Below, piece by piece: positions 1 to 8,388 of a DNA stretch of 64,000 bases (position 1 is the stretch's first letter; each line of letters begins with the position of its first letter). The stretch spans positions 620,001 through 684,000 of the forward strand of contig NZ_CP020946.1 of assembly GCF_002208115.1 (NCBI RefSeq). Reading direction: 5' to 3'. Source of the DNA: Bdellovibrio bacteriovorus (lineage in GTDB: Bacteria > Bdellovibrionota > Bdellovibrionia > Bdellovibrionales > Bdellovibrionaceae). A program made the translations under genes and the position numbers. Under the pieces are notes generated by a model. That model was not told the DNA's origin. It saw only the letters and a list, made by a program, of their open reading frames with translations, and did not search any database.

Positions 1-884
1 TAAACTTTTTTACCGTTTTTGTATTTGCTTGGTTTCTTGGTCGTTTTCACTTTGGAAGCCGGTTTTGCAGTCTTCTTTTCAGAAGTCGCACGGCCTTTGT
101 AAGTGCGTTTTGTCTTGATCTCTTCCGGATCATCCGCAAGGAACACGCGTTGAACTGCGGCATCGTTCAGGTAAACCAGCTCGCCGGTTTTCACAGCACC
201 CATGCGCAGGCGGCCAATGGCCACACGCTGAAGTCTCATCACATCGAAACCGATTTTCGCGAACATCTGACGGATCTGACGGTTTTTACCCTCGGTGATC
301 ACGATTTTGTACCATTCGTACTTTTCAGATTTGTTGTCGCCGGTTTTTTTGATTTTCTCGATATGACGGGCAGACACTTTACCGCCCACGATGGAAACGC
401 CTTTTTTAAGCTTTTCCAGTTGGAATGGTTCAGGTTTTCCGTTCAGTTTCACAAGGTAAGTTTTGGTTACTTCAGCCTTTGGATGCATGACCTTGTTGGC
501 GAAGTCACCATCGTTGGTCAAAAGCAGCATGCCTTCAGAGTCCCAGTCCAGACGACCTACCGGGAACACACGCACCGGCAGTTCGGTCAGGTATTCCGCC
601 ACTGTGGGACGGTCGTGTGGGTCATCCATGGTGGTCAGAACGCCGGTGGGTTTGTTCAGGATGGCGTAGATTTTCTGAGTCAGGGGTTTGCGCAGAGGCT
701 TGCCGTCGACAAGAATACGGTCGCTTTGCGGATCAACTTTGATACCCAGCTCGTAAACGCGTTTACCGTTTACGGTCACAAGGCCCTCTTCGATCATGCG
801 GTCTGCATGACGACGGGATGCCAGTCCACTGTCAGCAATTAGTTTATTAAGTCGAACTCTTTCAGAGGAGTTATTTTCAGACAT
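1..884 (-). CDS. rluB: RsuA/RluB-family 23S rRNA pseudouridine synthase (3' edge of window)
   Basis: This enzyme isomerises a uridine in rRNA to pseudouridine; RluB-type members act on helix 80 of 23S rRNA. The N-terminus is an S4 RNA-binding domain (RLNKLIADSGLASRRHADRM) and the catalytic motif GRLDWDSEG carries the active Asp. The C-terminal tail is rich in Lys, Thr and Ala. I chose ATG at 884 because a GAGG lies about 10 nt upstream and the S4 domain follows directly. The first 45 bases overlap the end of the upstream gene, so the two are probably co-transcribed. Reading reaches the window edge at GKKV followed by TA, which may be the first two bases of the stop. RluB is preferred to RsuA because of the basic C-terminal extension, but the substrate is inferred. 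Confidence 0.88.
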   Translation of the reverse strand, partial: MSENNSSERVRLNKLIADSGLASRRHADRMIEEGLVTVNGKRVYELGIKVDPQSDRILVDGKPLRKPLTQKIYAILNKPTGVLTTMDDPHDRPTVAEYLTELPVRVFPVGRLDWDSEGMLLLTNDGDFANKVMHPKAEVTKTYLVKLNGKPEPFQLEKLKKGVSIVGGKVSARHIEKIKKTGDNKSEKYEWYKIVITEGKNRQIRQMFAKIGFDVMRLQRVAIGRLRMGAVKTGELVYLNDAAVQRVFLADDPEEIKTKRTYKGRATSEKKTAKPASKVKTTKKPSKYKNGKKV

Positions 885-1888
885 TCTTCATCGGCCTCGG
901 GTAATTGTTGAGTGATCAATATATCACCACTCAGGCCGGAAGAGGAGATATTCTTACGGTTGTACTCGGCGATGGCATGGCGGAGGTCGCGAGCCAGCAG
1001 AGTCATGAGTTTATCTCCCAAAAAGACGTTGTCCACGGCGGTTTCCGCCTTGCTCAGAACGATGGAGGACCATTTTAGGGCCTCAGAATCACCTTGTTGG
1101 ATCAGGGCGCAGGTTCTTTCAAGCTGGCTGACCAGGTCTTGATAGTAAGGATCGGTACGGCGGTCGACAAAGAACTGCTCCAGACGCTTGATCGGGAAAA
1201 GCAGGCGGGTCTGTTCCTGCAGCGGCTCGTTTTTCATTTCAAGCAGCTTTTGGAAAACATAACCACGCAACAGGGAACCGGTGACTCTGTCGCCCACCAC
1301 GCGGAACTGGGCAGTAATATACGGAGCCACCTCGATTTTGTGGGTGTGCTGCGAGCTCAGTTCCAGGTCGGAGTTATAATAAAGAACCAGGTCTTTGCGA
1401 AGAGGCTCTAAAAGACCGTCACGGATCGTGAATTTGCGGTCGAAAGTGCGAACTTCCAGGGATTTGTCTTCACGCAGGATGATGGCAATGGCTCTTTTAT
1501 TCTGATCTGGCAGGATGCGGAACTTCTCGCCTTCGGCGCACTGAGTCTTAAGATAAGAGCCCACCGCGTCAACGAGGTCGGAGAAATGTTCAATTTCGAT
1601 CAGTTGAACTGATTGCGGGAAGCGAATCGGATTCAGGTCAAATTTCTGCTGATAGAACCCGTTGAAATTCTCCAGCAAAAACTGAACTTCATGACCCAAT
1701 TGCTGCTTATTGGACGCCCAGTGCGGGTAATCCATGCAGTAATTGAAGAACATTTCGATCAATTCAGGGGTCAGAACGTCGTCGGGATGAGGGAAACCGC
1801 GCAGGAAATTGAAGAAAGACAAACGCGTCGGTGTATTCTGAGGATTCAGATCAGAAACAAACTTCAAAAGTTGTCCTACTTTAAGCAT
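839..1888 (-). CDS. conserved hypothetical protein, 349 aa
   Basis: I do not recognise this protein. It has no signal peptide or membrane segment, so it is probably cytoplasmic. It starts MLKVGQLLKFVSDLNPQNTP and is mixed helical and strand-like, with many charged residues. AAGGAG upstream of ATG at 1888 supports the start. It overlaps the pseudouridine synthase start by 46 bases in another frame, which implies translational coupling and a shared transcript. It is divergent from the coiled-coil gene at 1999. The function is unknown. Confidence 0.8.
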   Translation of the reverse strand: MLKVGQLLKFVSDLNPQNTPTRLSFFNFLRGFPHPDDVLTPELIEMFFNYCMDYPHWASNKQQLGHEVQFLLENFNGFYQQKFDLNPIRFPQSVQLIEIEHFSDLVDAVGSYLKTQCAEGEKFRILPDQNKRAIAIILREDKSLEVRTFDRKFTIRDGLLEPLRKDLVLYYNSDLELSSQHTHKIEVAPYITAQFRVVGDRVTGSLLRGYVFQKLLEMKNEPLQEQTRLLFPIKRLEQFFVDRRTDPYYQDLVSQLERTCALIQQGDSEALKWSSIVLSKAETAVDNVFLGDKLMTLLARDLRHAIAEYNRKNISSSGLSGDILITQQLPEADEECLKITPLKEFDLIN

Positions 1889-1929
1889 TTTTTTCTGTCT
1901 CCTTCCCTCGGGCCCTAAAGTATGAACAT

Positions 1930-1958
1930 TTGAATTTTTAGTCCAGAGAAAATATAAT
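1930..1958 (+). promoter_or_regulatory. sigma70-type promoter of the coiled-coil gene
   Basis: TTGAAT (1930-1935) and a perfect TATAAT (1953-1958) are separated by exactly 17 bases. Transcription would begin near 1965. That rules out the in-frame ATG at 1957, which lies inside the -10 box, and selects the ATG at 1999 as the start. Confidence 0.7.
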
Positions 1959-1998
1959 GGAAAAGAAGAATTTTTTAAGTCCTATGGAGGGGCCCGAT

Positions 1999-2502
1999 AT
2001 GCATAAAGAATTGAATCCGGAATTGTTTGGGGAAAAGAAAGTGGCCAAGAACACCGCTATGGACAGCGTTTCTGCCGTGGGGACATCCCCGAACAGCTAC
2101 CTGAATACAGACCGCCAGATTTTTGAAATCAAAGCCCAGAACCAGGCCCTGGCCGACCAGTTGAACAAGGTCGTCGCCACTGTCAACGAACTGATAAAGA
2201 CCTCCAACATCAAGTTTGAAAAGCAACACCACCTTTTGAACCGTCTGGAGCAAAGCCACAACGGCCTTGCCACTGAAGCCGGTCAGAAGATCACCCAGCT
2301 TTCCCAGCGCGTGAATGAACGCAAAAGTTTTGACCTGAAAGTTCAGGAGATGGTCGACCGTCACAACAACGTGATCAAGAGCTTTGAAGTGCGTATGAAC
2401 CACCTGCAAAAGCTTCTGGCCGAAAAAGAAGCGCAGATGATTTCCAGTCAGGCGGCTTTGAATGAAGCCAAAATGGAAATCGCGCGCCTGAAACGTCTTT
2501 AG
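1999..2502 (+). CDS. coiled-coil protein, 167 aa, function unknown
   Basis: A small cytoplasmic protein, MHKELNPELFGEKK onward. From about residue 40 it is predicted almost entirely helical, with heptad-like spacing (QNQALADQLNKVVATVNELI, then LQKLLAEKEAQMISSQAALN), ending ARLKRL. It has no signal peptide and no membrane span. The reading frame is open from an ATG at 1957, but ATG 1999 has a strong GGAGGGG six bases upstream and the likely promoter overlaps 1957. Coiled coils of this kind serve as scaffolds in cell-pole or division complexes, but nothing here identifies a partner. Confidence 0.78.
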   Translation: MHKELNPELFGEKKVAKNTAMDSVSAVGTSPNSYLNTDRQIFEIKAQNQALADQLNKVVATVNELIKTSNIKFEKQHHLLNRLEQSHNGLATEAGQKITQLSQRVNERKSFDLKVQEMVDRHNNVIKSFEVRMNHLQKLLAEKEAQMISSQAALNEAKMEIARLKRL

Positions 2503-2545
2503 AATTGGGAAGCGGCAAAGGGGGCTTTGTTCCGCCCCCGCTGCG

Positions 2546-2758
2546 CTACATCTTCATGACCTTTTTATAGCGGCAAGTATTAAGACCGAAAATTTGATAA
2601 GCCGGACACCAGCCGATCAACCCTGTTATCAGGGGGATCGCTCCCAGCAAGAACCAGGGATTGGCGGGCCCCACGAACGCCAGGCTGATCAGCACCAATC
2701 CCACCACCACCCTCAGAGTCCGATCCAGAGAGCCTTCATTTTTTGGAAAGACAGACAT
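2546..2758 (-). CDS. DUF2892 / YgaP-type inner-membrane protein, 70 aa
   Basis: A small membrane protein with two hydrophobic segments (about 17-31 and 33-50) that fits the DUF2892 family. The family signature is visible as an N-terminal NEGSLDRTLRVVVG and a GWCPAYQIFGLNTC motif near the second span. In some bacteria this domain is fused to rhodanese, and here it stands alone. The two conserved Cys suggest sulfur or redox handling, which is inference. AAGGAGG lies six bases before the ATG. A TATAAT on the minus strand at about 2780-2785 is a plausible -10 box. Confidence 0.85.
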   Translation of the reverse strand: MSVFPKNEGSLDRTLRVVVGLVLISLAFVGPANPWFLLGAIPLITGLIGWCPAYQIFGLNTCRYKKVMKM

Positions 2759-2797
2759 AAGAACCTCCTTACCTGCTCATTATAACGCCGAACAGAT

Positions 2798-3022
2798 TTC
2801 GGGGAACATGATCACGGACATAGTTCCCGAACTAAAAGCAGCTTTATGTCTGTGGACCTCTGTCGGGATCTCCCCCAAGGGGGCTGACCGAAGTTTAGTC
2901 AGTGTCAGGTTTTACCGTTTTTGCCCGCCGCGGTTGGGGAAGTCGTTAATACCACGGCTGAAATTCAGAATGAGACAATGCAAAACCCGGTGAACTTTAG
3001 ACAGGTCACCGGGTTTCTTTTT
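2798..3022 (+). ncRNA. candidate structured small RNA ending in a terminator
   Basis: The 341-base gap between the DUF2892 gene and the vWA lipoprotein gene holds no convincing ORF but a chain of inverted repeats. TTCGGGGAAC/GTTCCCGAA (2798-2807/2823-2831) and GACATA/TATGTC (2817-2822/2845-2850) are mutually exclusive. CCCCC/GGGGG lies at 2872-2883, CTGAC/GTCAG at 2884-2888/2898-2902, and GCCGCGGT/ACCACGGC, with one mismatch, at 2927-2934/2951-2958. An 11-bp terminator follows. I do not recognise 6S, tmRNA, SRP or RNase P signatures. A TATAAC at 2781-2786 could be the -10 box. Expression is unproven. Confidence 0.4.
2983..3022 (+). terminator. rho-independent terminator
   Basis: A perfect 11-bp stem, AAACCCGGTGA (2983-2993) with TCACCGGGTTT (3006-3016), is followed by CTTTTT. 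No plus-strand protein gene precedes it closely, so it suggests a non-coding transcript just upstream. Confidence 0.75.
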
Positions 3023-3099
3023 GATTAAGTTCGATCTGGTGGTTGGAACAACCCTTGCCTTAGAAGTCTTCACGCAGTTGATGTAACGGGGTGGAGATT

Positions 3100-4197
3100 A
3101 TGAAAAAGCAATACGTTGTCCTGACCATGATCTTTTTAGCTTCCACTTTTCTTTTTCAGAACTGTTCTCCATCCGGAGTTCAGTTTGAACAGGCTCGTGA
3201 GCTGGCTTCCGTGACTGAGCCTGATGTGGTTTCATCCAGCGGCGAAGCGGAAGCCGAAGAAGAAGCTCCGGAAATCAAAACCAAAACCTTCACGGCCGCT
3301 TCCAAGGAAAAAGCGGTGGACATGGTGTGGGTGATCGACAACTCTGCTTCCATGACCGCGGGCGCGGATATCATTCGCAAGAACTTTGAAAAGTTCGCCC
3401 ACCTGGTGGAAAACGAAGTGGATCTGCGTGTGGCGCTGATTTCCAAAAAAGACGCCTTTTCTTTGCAAACGCATGTGACATTGCCGGAGTCGATGAAAAA
3501 CGGCCAGCAGGTCGACTTTATGGTGCACAGCTATAATCCGTTGCTGGTGGCGGCGGCGGCCACTTGCCCGGAAACGGCGACGGATGCCTTTTGTAAAAAG
3601 ATTCTGGGTAACAGCAAGTATGACAAAGTTTATTCGTCCCTGAATGACTTTTTCCGTCCTCAGGCCCAGAAGGTGTTTGTGTTCGTGACGGACGATGATT
3701 CCGCGGCGAATGCCAATACGACTGTTCAATACGAGGCTGCCAATTCAAACGGTTACGTGGCTACGATCAAGAGTCTGACCATCAACGAAGATTACATCAC
3801 CGCGGCGACATTCAAGGACCGCATGGTTCGCGCCTTCGGTAAAAATGGTTCCTATAAGGTTTTTGGATTTATTGCGGCTGCCGACAGCAAATGCCGTGCG
3901 CGTGAAAGTGCGGCGTATAGTTCGCTGATCTCTTACAGTGGTGGCGTCGCGTTTAATGTGTGCGACAAGGACTGGAGCAAAAATTTCAGTCAGCTTTCTG
4001 AAAAAGTCGTCGACTATGCCAGCACCGAATATTCCCTGCAAAGTGAGAACGTCAAAAAGGTTCTTTCTGTTAAGCTGAATGGGAAAGTTCTGATTCCGGG
4101 TGTGGACTACACGGTGGCTGACGGGAAGGTTGCTTTGAACCCGACTTTGGTCAAGTCGCTGGGAAATTATATCATCGACGTCACCTACACAGAATAG
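3100..4197 (+). CDS. von Willebrand factor A domain lipoprotein
   Basis: An exported lipoprotein. The signal peptide MKKQYVVLTMIFLASTFLFQNC ends in the lipobox FQNC, followed by SPSG. After an acidic Glu/Ala linker (about residues 35-65) comes a vWA-like fold starting VDMVWVIDNSASM, whose DNSAS is the metal-binding MIDAS motif DxSxS. vWA domains bind protein ligands through a divalent metal. The last 60 residues (VLSVKLNGKVLIPGVDYTV) look like a separate beta domain. I start at ATG 3100, although the frame is also open from GTG 3091, because GGAG precedes the ATG and the signal peptide begins there. A surface adhesion or scaffolding role is inference. Confidence 0.83.
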   Translation: MKKQYVVLTMIFLASTFLFQNCSPSGVQFEQARELASVTEPDVVSSSGEAEAEEEAPEIKTKTFTAASKEKAVDMVWVIDNSASMTAGADIIRKNFEKFAHLVENEVDLRVALISKKDAFSLQTHVTLPESMKNGQQVDFMVHSYNPLLVAAAATCPETATDAFCKKILGNSKYDKVYSSLNDFFRPQAQKVFVFVTDDDSAANANTTVQYEAANSNGYVATIKSLTINEDYITAATFKDRMVRAFGKNGSYKVFGFIAAADSKCRARESAAYSSLISYSGGVAFNVCDKDWSKNFSQLSEKVVDYASTEYSLQSENVKKVLSVKLNGKVLIPGVDYTVADGKVALNPTLVKSLGNYIIDVTYTE

Positions 4198-4243
4198 CCA
4201 GTACTTCGTAGGGATATATGAATGCGAGTTGTTTATAGATACT

Positions 4244-4259
4244 TAGGTTGTCTAACCTA
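4244..4259 (+). promoter_or_regulatory. hairpin just before the Tsx-like gene
   Basis: TAGGTT (4244-4249) and AACCTA (4254-4259) form a six-bp stem with a four-base loop. The stem ends inside the AGG of the only Shine-Dalgarno-like sequence before ATG 4266, so it could mask ribosome binding or be an operator. Confidence 0.4.
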
Positions 4260-4265
4260 GGTGGA

Positions 4266-5009
4266 ATGACAAAAAACAAAATTCTATTTCATGTGCTTGC
4301 ATTCGTATTAACGACATCTGTTTCTGCGGTCTCTTCTGCTGCGGACTGGTCACAAACCAACATTCAATTCCTGCATGGGAACGAATACAAAAAAGGCAAT
4401 GACGACAGCTATTCAGCCACCGTCGTGACCTTTGAGCATTTAAGTTCCTGGGCCTATGGATCCAATTTCTTCTTCTTCGACATCACCAGCCCTGACACGG
4501 AAAACAGCACGGCCTATTACGGTGAGTTTTCTCCGGCCCTCAGTCTGGGGAAGACCGGCGTCTTTACGCCGCCGGAAGGGGTGCTGAAGGACGTTTTGTT
4601 GCAGTTGAATTTTGAAATCCCTCAGGGTCCGGCGCGCCGGGTGAACCTGGGCGGGGTGACCTTTGAATGGAAGGATCTGTGGTTTGACTATCTGGGTACT
4701 CAGTTCCTTTATCGCGATGCTTTGGGAATTGACGGGCATACCGGTCAGTTGACGGTGGTGTGGCTGAAACGTTTTGGCGGCGAAGTCTTCCCGCTGGAGT
4801 TTTCCGGTTTCGTGGACTGGGCCGGTCAGGAAGGTCCACTGAAGGACAATGTGCATACTCAGGCCAACTTCCTTTACGACTTCAATCGCCGCACCCAGAA
4901 CAAGGTGCCACTGAAAATCGGCATTGAATACAAATACTGGAACAATAAATACGGCATCGACGGCGTGGTTGAAAACGTGCCCCAGGCCAAGCTTCTTTGG
5001 ATCTTTTAA
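4266..5009 (+). CDS. Tsx-like (nucleoside channel / DUF5020-type) outer-membrane protein
   Basis: A predicted outer-membrane beta barrel of about 247 residues with a cleavable signal peptide (MTKNKILFHVLAFVLTTSVSAVSSA). The mature part alternates polar and aromatic residues and ends in a C-terminal Phe (AKLLWIF), as barrel proteins do. The overall pattern (WSQTNIQFLHG, SPALSLGKTG, GIEYKYWNNKYGIDG) resembles the Tsx channel family, which passes nucleosides. Nucleoside uptake would suit a predator that consumes prey nucleic acids, but the substrate is inferred. ATG 4266 is chosen over the in-frame TTG 4248 because the signal peptide starts there. The chemoreceptor gene follows 12 bases downstream and may share the transcript. 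Confidence 0.7.
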   Translation: MTKNKILFHVLAFVLTTSVSAVSSAADWSQTNIQFLHGNEYKKGNDDSYSATVVTFEHLSSWAYGSNFFFFDITSPDTENSTAYYGEFSPALSLGKTGVFTPPEGVLKDVLLQLNFEIPQGPARRVNLGGVTFEWKDLWFDYLGTQFLYRDALGIDGHTGQLTVVWLKRFGGEVFPLEFSGFVDWAGQEGPLKDNVHTQANFLYDFNRRTQNKVPLKIGIEYKYWNNKYGIDGVVENVPQAKLLWIF

Positions 5010-5021
5010 TAAGGAACGTCT

Positions 5022-6482
5022 ATGAATTTCAAAGCTCAATTTAAAGGTCTGCGTGGAAAACTTCTGGGCGTGGCGGTTCTGCCGTTGATTGCGCTGTCGG
5101 TGACGGCGTGGATCAGCTTTCAGGGCTTCAGTCAGATCGGAGCCATGCTGAACGAATCTTATGAAGTCTATGTTCCGAACATCCGTTTGCTGGGACAGTT
5201 GAATTTGAATCGCGCCAATATTGGCTATTTCACCTTTGCCGCTTTGGCGAATAAAGAGGACATGAAAAACCGCGAAAACTTTGTCGGCCTGCTCGATCGT
5301 TCTGTTGATGCTTACAAGGCCGCGATGGCGGAATATGAAAAGCAGAATTATATTGAGGGCGAAGCAGAGGCATTCCGCGCAATGAAGGACAATTATCCGA
5401 AATATCTAGAGTACACCAAGCAGGTGCGTGAAGCTTTGCTGCGCGGAACTCCGGCGGACTTTGAATATGTGGTGAGCCTTGTGGATAAGGGGGGACCTTG
5501 GCAGGTTCTGCAGATCCAGATCGATCACACCATCACTAAAATTTATCAGATGTACACAGACATCAGTAAATCAAACAATGACCTGCAGAAAAAAGAACGG
5601 GCCCAGAAAGCCTCTTTGATTGTTGGCGTTGCGTTGGGTTCATCGTTGGTGCTGTTCCTGATTATGTTGTGGATTGCAAACCGTGTGTCCGGCTCTGTCG
5701 GTCGTGTTGTCGGGGCCCTGACTGAAATCAGTCAGAATGTCTCTGGCGCGATTTCCCAGCTTTCGGTGGCAGGTCAGGCCTTGTCGACGTCTTCCACGGA
5801 AGCCGCCGCATCCCTGGAAGAAACCGTGGCCTCTTTGGAGGAAATGACTTCCATGGTTTCGCGCAACTCTGACAGCGCGAAACAGGCGTCTTCTTTGGCG
5901 GATGATTCTTCGTCGGTGGCCAAAGAAGGGGAGCGTGAGATCAACGGATTGATTGAATCCATGTCTCAGATTTCCCGCGACTCCAAAAAAATTGAAGAGA
6001 TCATCCACGTTATTGATGATATCGCCTTCCAGACGAACCTGCTGGCGTTGAATGCCGCCGTCGAAGCGGCCCGCGCGGGAGAGCAGGGGAAGGGCTTTGC
6101 GGTCGTGGCCGAAGCCGTTCGGGCCCTGGCGCAGCGTTCAGCCACCGCAGCCAAAGAAATCAATGGCCTGATCAAGGAAAGTGTCGAGCGAACTGAAAAA
6201 GGCAGCGTCGTGGCTGACAATTCCGGCCAGGTGCTGACCCGAATCGTGTCTTCCGTTGAGCAGGTTGTGGTGCTGAACCGCGAGATTGCCCAGGCCAGCA
6301 GCGAGCAGTCGCAGGGCATTTCTCAGATTAGCAAGGCCATGAATCAGTTGGATCAGGCGTCGCAAAGCAATGCGGCTTCTTCAGAGGAAATCGCCGCAAC
6401 AGCCGGGGAAATCGAGCGTCGCGCCCACGAGCTGCAGCAGCAGGTTCAGATATTGAGTTCAGAAGTTCTTGGGGCCAGTTGA
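5022..6482 (+). CDS. methyl-accepting chemotaxis protein, 4HB-type sensor
   Basis: A chemoreceptor that signals to a CheA kinase. Membrane spans lie at about 15-35 and 195-220, bracketing a helical periplasmic region that looks like a four-helix-bundle sensor domain. The cytoplasmic signalling hairpin carries the highly conserved tip [45 protein letters not shown] canonical HAMP is poorly defined after the second span, and no C-terminal NWETF pentapeptide is present (it ends SSEVLGAS). AAGGAA precedes the ATG. It lies 12 bases behind the Tsx-like gene. The ligand is unknown. Confidence 0.93.
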   Translation: MNFKAQFKGLRGKLLGVAVLPLIALSVTAWISFQGFSQIGAMLNESYEVYVPNIRLLGQLNLNRANIGYFTFAALANKEDMKNRENFVGLLDRSVDAYKAAMAEYEKQNYIEGEAEAFRAMKDNYPKYLEYTKQVREALLRGTPADFEYVVSLVDKGGPWQVLQIQIDHTITKIYQMYTDISKSNNDLQKKERAQKASLIVGVALGSSLVLFLIMLWIANRVSGSVGRVVGALTEISQNVSGAISQLSVAGQALSTSSTEAAASLEETVASLEEMTSMVSRNSDSAKQASSLADDSSSVAKEGEREINGLIESMSQISRDSKKIEEIIHVIDDIAFQTNLLALNAAVEAARAGEQGKGFAVVAEAVRALAQRSATAAKEINGLIKESVERTEKGSVVADNSGQVLTRIVSSVEQVVVLNREIAQASSEQSQGISQISKAMNQLDQASQSNAASSEEIAATAGEIERRAHELQQQVQILSSEVLGAS

Positions 6483-8285
6483 TTACTGGCGGCCCTTTTC
6501 CATTCTTCTCAGGAATTCCGGAGCTTTTTCAAACTGAGTCAGAGTCAAAGCATCAATCCACACACCGTGTGGGTTGATGAACACCACCGTCGGCAGGCCC
6601 TGGATGTGATATTTCTTTTTCAGTTCACGCAGTTCCGGTGAATCCTTGGTCGCATCAAACTTCAAAAGCACATAATTTTCGGACATTGCACGCACGCGCG
6701 GGTCGGTGAATGTGTGCTCTTCCAATTCGTGGCAGGCGGCACACCATTCCGCCCAGAAGTCGATGATCACCGGCTTTTGATCTTTGGTGGCTTGAGCCAG
6801 AGCGGCTTCCGAATAAGGCTGCCAGTTCAGTTTCTGGATCTGATTGATGCTGGCGCCACCGATCATCTGCCCGCGGATATACGGGCGCAGATCCAGCACC
6901 GCAATCACGGCGTAACCAATACCCACCACCAGCAGGGCCTGCATCAGACCTTTTTGAATGTGACGAAGGGCGCTTTGGCCTTTCGCGGGCAGGAAGGCAC
7001 CATAGATGCTGGCCAGAACAATCAGGCCGATGGCCAGGGCCCCGTCAAACCAGCGCGCTGGCAGCAGCAGCTCCAGATAATAATAGAACGCAGAAAGCAT
7101 CAGTGTTCCAAGAATGAATTTGAAAGCATTCATCCACGGACCAGAGCGGGGCAGGGCATTGGCCAGTTGGTTGAAAAGTCCCAACACGATGAAAATCAGA
7201 CCCAGCCCCAGGGCGTAAACGAACAGATAAAGGAAGCCCATCATCTTGTTCTGCGTGGAGGCCACATAAGTCAAAATCGCCACCAGCACCGGTCCGACGC
7301 AAGGGCTGGCCACGATACCGGCAAACAGTCCTGTCAGATAGACCCCGATGACACCCTGTTTTTTGGTTCCGCGCCCCAGTTTGTTGCGCAGGAAGGCCGG
7401 CACCTGCAGATCATAAAGACCATACATGGACAGTGCCATTGCCAGGAAGATCGCACACACGACGGTCAGAACATAAGGATTCCCGAGGCTGGCTCCGAAC
7501 AGTCCGCCACTGGAGGCTGCCGCCAGGCCCAGCAGTGAATACGTTGTGGCAATCCCCAGAACATAAATGCAACTGGTGAAAAAGTTCTGCAGACGAGTTC
7601 TTTCGTTGGAATGATTTCCCAAAACAGCCAGTGTGATTGGAATCATCGGGAAGATGCACGGCGTGAAACTGGTGAAGATCCCGGCAAAGAACACAAAGAT
7701 CAATCCGGCGATCATGCTGCTTCCCAGGTATTTCTGGAAGTTGGCCGTATCAAAGAACTCTGTTGGCGCAACCATTGGTTGCACTTCGGCGTCTTTGATC
7801 TGAGCTTCACCTTCCACCATGGTCACCACAATCGGAACTTCAATCAGTTTTGTGGTCGGGAACAGACAGAACTGATCTGAACACGCCTGATAGGTGAGCT
7901 CCATTTTCATTTTGGTGTGTTTTTTCAGGAAACGGTGAGGGGCTTCAATATGCGCAGTGAGGGTTGCGGCTTTTTCCATTCCGCTGCGCATTTTTTTTGA
8001 GAACTTGTCGTGCCACTCAACGATCGGCTCAATCTTGAACGGAGCCACTTTGAAGCCATCTGGTTCAAGAATCACCACGCTGAATTTGTCTTCATAGGCG
8101 TGATATCCTTCGGGGAGCGTCATTTTAATTTCGATATTGCCGCCCTGACCCGGACTCCATTCGTAAGGCACGACTTTGGTTTCAGCCAGCAAAGGGTCTG
8201 TGTCATTGGGATCAGCAGCCCAAGACTTAGGACTTGCGAACAGGGAAAGCAGAATGGCAACAACGTAAAACAGGCTGAATCTCAT
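6483..8285 (-). CDS. dsbD: thiol:disulfide interchange protein DsbD
   Basis: DsbD moves electrons from cytoplasmic thioredoxin across the inner membrane to periplasmic thiol proteins. All three modules are present in 600 residues. A signal peptide and an N-terminal alpha domain carry Cys135 and Cys140 (ACSDQFC). The CcdA-like core of about eight spans has its Cys pair in FTPCIFP (C210) and ASPCVGP. The C-terminal thioredoxin domain carries WCAAC. The frame is open upstream to 8594, but ATG 8285 has AGAGGAAA upstream and starts a clean signal peptide, so I use it. It is divergent from motA, with about 100 bases between. The gene stops on the base after the chemoreceptor stop codon, in convergent orientation. 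Confidence 0.95.
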   Translation of the reverse strand: MRFSLFYVVAILLSLFASPKSWAADPNDTDPLLAETKVVPYEWSPGQGGNIEIKMTLPEGYHAYEDKFSVVILEPDGFKVAPFKIEPIVEWHDKFSKKMRSGMEKAATLTAHIEAPHRFLKKHTKMKMELTYQACSDQFCLFPTTKLIEVPIVVTMVEGEAQIKDAEVQPMVAPTEFFDTANFQKYLGSSMIAGLIFVFFAGIFTSFTPCIFPMIPITLAVLGNHSNERTRLQNFFTSCIYVLGIATTYSLLGLAAASSGGLFGASLGNPYVLTVVCAIFLAMALSMYGLYDLQVPAFLRNKLGRGTKKQGVIGVYLTGLFAGIVASPCVGPVLVAILTYVASTQNKMMGFLYLFVYALGLGLIFIVLGLFNQLANALPRSGPWMNAFKFILGTLMLSAFYYYLELLLPARWFDGALAIGLIVLASIYGAFLPAKGQSALRHIQKGLMQALLVVGIGYAVIAVLDLRPYIRGQMIGGASINQIQKLNWQPYSEAALAQATKDQKPVIIDFWAEWCAACHELEEHTFTDPRVRAMSENYVLLKFDATKDSPELRELKKKYHIQGLPTVVFINPHGVWIDALTLTQFEKAPEFLRRMEKGRQ

Positions 8286-8339
8286 GAGTTTCCTCTTAGT
8301 ATCTCTCCGGACCATGGGCAAGTTTATTTGCGACTGACT

Positions 8340-8366
8340 CAATATTAACACAGTTCGGTCCGATAG
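8340..8366 (+). promoter_or_regulatory. possible sigma28-like promoter of motAB
   Basis: TCCGATAG at 8359-8366 matches six of eight bases of the flagellar sigma28 -10 box GCCGATAA. The matching -35 position (CAAT, 8340-8343) is poor. The idea rests mainly on the -10 and on motAB being typical late flagellar genes. Confidence 0.25.
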
Positions 8367-8388
8367 AGAAACTGAGAGGTCATATCTT

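Noticed and set aside
1957-1998. ATG at 1957 as start of the coiled-coil protein
   Set aside because: It lies in the -10 box of a good promoter, and the ATG at 1999 has a strong ribosome site.
2661-2993. Plus-strand frame of 110 codons before the vWA lipoprotein
   Set aside because: No ribosome site, unlikely composition, and it runs through the inverted repeats of the candidate small RNA.
6714-7538. Long plus-strand frame across the dsbD gene
   Set aside because: It is His/Gln rich with no family motifs, and DsbD on the other strand is complete with its Cys motifs.
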